Assembly (NCBI RefSeq): GCF_041538065.1
Contig: NZ_JBGORW010000008.1
Location: forward strand, 1-64,000
Length of the DNA stretch: 64,000 nt
Source of the DNA: Leptotrichia hongkongensis
GTDB lineage: Bacteria; Fusobacteriota; Fusobacteriia; Fusobacteriales; Leptotrichiaceae
Reading direction: 5' to 3'
In this document: positions 61,187 through 64,000 of the stretch, one piece after another
Layout: every line of letters begins with the position of its first letter
How positions within the stretch are numbered: position 1 is the first letter of the stretch
The notes under the pieces: model-generated
Told to the model about the DNA's origin: nothing
Seen by the model: the letters and a program-made list of their open reading frames with translations, nothing else
The model's database searches: none
Translations under genes and position numbers: made by a program

Positions 61187-63535
61187 TTAAAATTGTTTCT
61201 GATAAGATGCACCGCCATATCTTAATGTCGCCACATTTCTATCTCCATTTTTACTCCAAGAAATTGGTACATCTATTGTTCCTTTATTTACATTTACTCT
61301 TACTGATGAAGGTAAATTTTCGCCATCTTCTGGAACATAAATATTTCTTGCAGCTCTAACAAGCATTTCATGAGCTGATTCGGTAGGAACACTTACATTA
61401 AATGTTCTTTCTGCTGTATCTACACCAGCTTTAGCTGTTGCAGTTAAAGTTACTCCTTTACTTCCACCACCATAAAATTGCTTATTAATTCTTCCAGATA
61501 CTGAAAACAGGCTAGAATTCGAGGAACGCCATCTTATTGCAACTGGAACTCCATTTGAGGCAGTCATTGATTTTGGCAAGTTAATTCCGCCTCTTGTGCT
61601 TACTTCTCCTTCAGGAATTGACAATTTTCCAATTACTTCTTGAGTTGCTGCCGCATTTTTAGGGTCTGACTTCCCTTGTTCCTCGTTATTCTGAACTTCA
61701 TATTGCATTTGGATATTACCTTCATTTTCAAGGATTCTTCTATCTATGTCGTAAATTGCACTTTTAGATGAAATTTGTGTTTTTCCTTGATAAGTTACTA
61801 CATTTCCATTTAATTTTATTCTTTTATCTTTCAAATAAATTGTAGCCTTGTCGGCACTTGTATTAATCGTTCTGAACTGTGGCAATGTACTTACGATTTT
61901 TACATTGTTTCTGGCATACCCTTCCTGCTTATTCATATCCATATAAAGATAATTTGCTGTCATTTTTGTATTATTTTTAAAGTCTACCATAACTTTGTCT
62001 CTTGCAAGAATAAGGTTCCTTCCAGAGTCCATCTCATTATATTGAGAATCAAGTGTAATATCCTTATAAGTCATATGCACATTTTCTTTGATTTCACTAC
62101 GTGTAATACTCATATTACTTCCATTTTTATGTGAAACGAAATAAACTTTGGCAGTATTTCCTATGAAGTTTACTGCTTCTGATTCTACAAGCGGTCTTGG
62201 GTCATTTACAAGATCTTTTACATTTCCACGGATTTTACCTTTAACATGCCCATCAAACCTAAATTCCTTTTTCTCAAAACTTCCATGACCTGTATCAGAT
62301 GTAATTCTATCTCCCTGAACACTTGTCATTTCCATTTTATTGGCAAAAATATCTTTTGAAATTGTGTTCATTGTTCCATTTGCACCATGTACATTAAAGT
62401 TTTGCTTTTTCACGTTAAACGGGCCATTCATTCTGGCATCTCCAGTTGGGAACACATATATAAGCCCTGTTCCATCCATTTTATAGTCATCATAATTTGC
62501 AGTATAGTAATCATTTGTTGTAAGTGTTTCTGTCTTTAAGTCATAAACTCCACTTCTATATGTTCCAGTAGTTTTTCTTGGTAAATAGTTATAAGTTCCA
62601 TTTCCATCACCATTTAATATTTTTGCAATTTCATCGTAAAATACATGATCTCCTGTTACTATTAGAGTTGGACTTGTATATTTTACATGTCCTCTTCCAT
62701 CAACCTGCTTTTTCTTTACAAAATATGATGCAGCATCTGCTGAAATCACACTATTTTTACCAGTGTAAACTACGTTTCCCTGTCCATCTACACGCTCATC
62801 CTTCATATAATAATCAACTTTATTTCCAGTCAGTTTATTTTCAGGATCTGTATAAATCACATTTCCTTCTGCATTTCCAATTTTATTTATATCATCGTAA
62901 CGCATTGTATTGGCACGCAGTTCTCTTTTTGTCTGTTCTTCCTTATAAATTACATGCCCTTCTGCAAACGATACTTTTGTTGGATCATTGTATGTAATCT
63001 TGTCTGCTGTTAATGTCTTTTTATCTTTTTTATTATTGTAGCTTGCATTTCCAATTGCTACAATTGTTTCAAATTTTGTTGTCGTTTCAACCCTATCCGC
63101 TTCAGAAACCGTGTCATCAACAGTGTTTATTAACTTTGTTCTCACTGGTGAAATTAACGTATCTCCCTGTTTCTTGTATTCCACACGTTCTGTATAAATT
63201 TCCCATTTCTTGTCCTTCGTTGTTCCAACAACTTTTTTCATTAATGTAACATCAGATGTCTTAGTGTTGACTTCCCCCTCTTTTCCAGAAATTAACATTT
63301 TTTTCTTTATCAGATCTACAATTACATTTTTAAACCTGATAACTTCGTCTCCTTCAGATCCAATCTGTTCATCCGCATAAATGATAGCATCATCTTTTAG
63401 CCTATACATAACTTTTTTGGCTTTCATATCTTTTTGCATCTGTTCAAGCGGTGTCGGAATTTTTTTAAAAAATACTGCATATATAAAATATATCAGTAGT
63501 AATATAAGTCCTCCATAACCTAGTTTTTTCCACAT
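61187..63535 (-). CDS. LptC/LptA-like LPS-transport fusion with C-terminal Ig-like repeats
   Basis: A 782-aa inner-membrane-anchored periplasmic protein. An N-terminal helix (about 5-24) and the following region (YADEQIGSEGDEVIRFKNVIVDL and MLISGKEGEVN-like strands) resemble LptC. From about 150 to 640 there is a long series of OstA/LptA-type beta-jellyroll strands, with repeated motifs of the kind ADKITYNDP, GNVIYTDPENKLTGNKVDYY, GQGNVVYTG and GNVVTYQGKTQIS. The last 130 residues look like two bacterial Ig-like domains. It probably forms a large part of the LPS bridge to the outer membrane. It lies just downstream of mutS. Confidence 0.8.
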   Translation of the reverse strand: MWKKLGYGGLILLLIYFIYAVFFKKIPTPLEQMQKDMKAKKVMYRLKDDAIIYADEQIGSEGDEVIRFKNVIVDLIKKKMLISGKEGEVNTKTSDVTLMKKVVGTTKDKKWEIYTERVEYKKQGDTLISPVRTKLINTVDDTVSEADRVETTTKFETIVAIGNASYNNKKDKKTLTADKITYNDPTKVSFAEGHVIYKEEQTKRELRANTMRYDDINKIGNAEGNVIYTDPENKLTGNKVDYYMKDERVDGQGNVVYTGKNSVISADAASYFVKKKQVDGRGHVKYTSPTLIVTGDHVFYDEIAKILNGDGNGTYNYLPRKTTGTYRSGVYDLKTETLTTNDYYTANYDDYKMDGTGLIYVFPTGDARMNGPFNVKKQNFNVHGANGTMNTISKDIFANKMEMTSVQGDRITSDTGHGSFEKKEFRFDGHVKGKIRGNVKDLVNDPRPLVESEAVNFIGNTAKVYFVSHKNGSNMSITRSEIKENVHMTYKDITLDSQYNEMDSGRNLILARDKVMVDFKNNTKMTANYLYMDMNKQEGYARNNVKIVSTLPQFRTINTSADKATIYLKDKRIKLNGNVVTYQGKTQISSKSAIYDIDRRILENEGNIQMQYEVQNNEEQGKSDPKNAAATQEVIGKLSIPEGEVSTRGGINLPKSMTASNGVPVAIRWRSSNSSLFSVSGRINKQFYGGGSKGVTLTATAKAGVDTAERTFNVSVPTESAHEMLVRAARNIYVPEDGENLPSSVRVNVNKGTIDVPISWSKNGDRNVATLRYGGASYQKQF

Positions 63536-63560
63536 TATTTTTCTCCTAATTTTACTAATT

Positions 63561-64000
63561 TTACTTTCTATTTTTCATATTTTCCTTTAATTCAAACAAA
63601 AATTTCATTGCATCCATCGGTGTAATATTATTTATGTCATATTTATCTATTTTGCTCACAATTTCTGATAATTTTTCATTTTCTTCCTGAATTTCTACTA
63701 ATTTTTCTTCATAAATCTGAGTTTTTTCATTGATTTCAAAATCACTTGTAAAATTAGTATCTTCAACTTCTTCAAAATCGTTTTCAAACTCTGAATTTCC
63801 TCCAAAAAGTGATAACTGGTGAACATCTACGGTTCTTTCAATCAATTCCTTTTTCTGCTCCAGCCGTTTCAATATTTTCTTGCTTTCAGTCAATATTTCC
63901 TTTGGAAGCCCAGCCAATTTCGCCACTTCAATACCATAGGACTTGTCTGCTCCACCTTTTACAATATTTCGTAAAAACATTACTTTTCCCTGCTTTTCAT
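63561..64000 (-). CDS. mutS: DNA mismatch repair protein MutS, C-terminal part (5' end outside window)
   Basis: The minus-strand frame stays open to the window edge (EKQGKVMFLRNIVKG...), so this is the 3' end of a longer gene. MFLRNIVKGGADKSYGIEVAKLAGLP is the conserved MutS ATPase tail (in pieces) with the helix-turn-helix that follows. The acidic linker and the last 60 residues (PMDAMKFLFELKENM) match the C-terminal dimerisation region. The ATG at 63980 is internal. Confidence 0.92.
   Translation of the reverse strand, partial: EKQGKVMFLRNIVKGGADKSYGIEVAKLAGLPKEILTESKKILKRLEQKKELIERTVDVHQLSLFGGNSEFENDFEEVEDTNFTSDFEINEKTQIYEEKLVEIQEENEKLSEIVSKIDKYDINNITPMDAMKFLFELKENMKNRK

Noticed and set aside
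62578..62997. 139-aa plus-strand frame inside the LptC/LptA-like gene
   Set aside because: Antisense shadow of a repetitive beta-strand protein; the composition is not protein-like.

Overview
This is a 64-kb piece of a very AT-rich bacterial chromosome that best fits the Fusobacteriota, most likely Leptotrichia or a close relative. The evidence is strong AGGAGG ribosome sites combined with diderm genes (an outer-membrane barrel protein, an OmpA-type protein, Kdo synthesis, an LptC/LptA-like bridge), many small secreted proteins and an AT-biased codon usage. No taxonomic search was run, so the genus is an inference. Almost every gene lies on the minus strand. Only kdsA, a class V aminotransferase and lgt (55333-58273) run on the plus strand.

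Minus-strand layout, in transcription order (high to low coordinates): the C-terminal end of mutS (window edge); a large LptC/LptA-like fusion; two membrane proteins; an orphan HTH/IS3-type protein; a surface-polysaccharide block (manC, kdsD, flippase, glycosyltransferase); mnmA, tRNA-Cys, hemL and cobT; an outer-membrane barrel with a Thr-Pro linker; two secreted TPR proteins; and then the branched-chain amino-acid region. That last region carries ilvD, ilvA, ilvB, ilvN, leuA, leuC, leuD, leuB and ilvC, all collinear but spread over about 40 kb. Accessory genes lie between them: esterase, methyltransferase, racemase, DUF4865, YhcG-type nuclease, metallophosphoesterases, RidA, an eight-gene lipid/glycolipid cluster, Fic, a glutathione transferase-like protein, a DinJ-YafQ toxin-antitoxin pair and an EamA transporter with a His-rich tail.

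The most interesting biosynthetic unit is 16017-23790, a tightly overlapping operon. It combines a FabH/OleA-like condensing enzyme, a PaaK/CoF-synthetase-like adenylate-forming enzyme, a metallo-beta-lactamase-fold hydrolase, two NAD(P) dehydrogenases, two glycosyltransferases and one protein of unknown fold. It looks like a pathway for an undescribed glycosylated lipid or ketide.

The window also shows a lot of genome remodelling. Two accessory genes are followed by extra copies of the 3' end of the neighbouring gene (leuA and a methyltransferase), and the copies differ mostly at silent positions. One gene has its 5' end repeated four times in 89-bp units. Two genes are broken by single in-frame stop codons (4398 and 27600). 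There is an internally deleted IS630-type relic, a 117-bp MITE-like element, and a dispersed hairpin element present at least twice with a compensated stem change. Several promoters share a TGA-extended -10 box.
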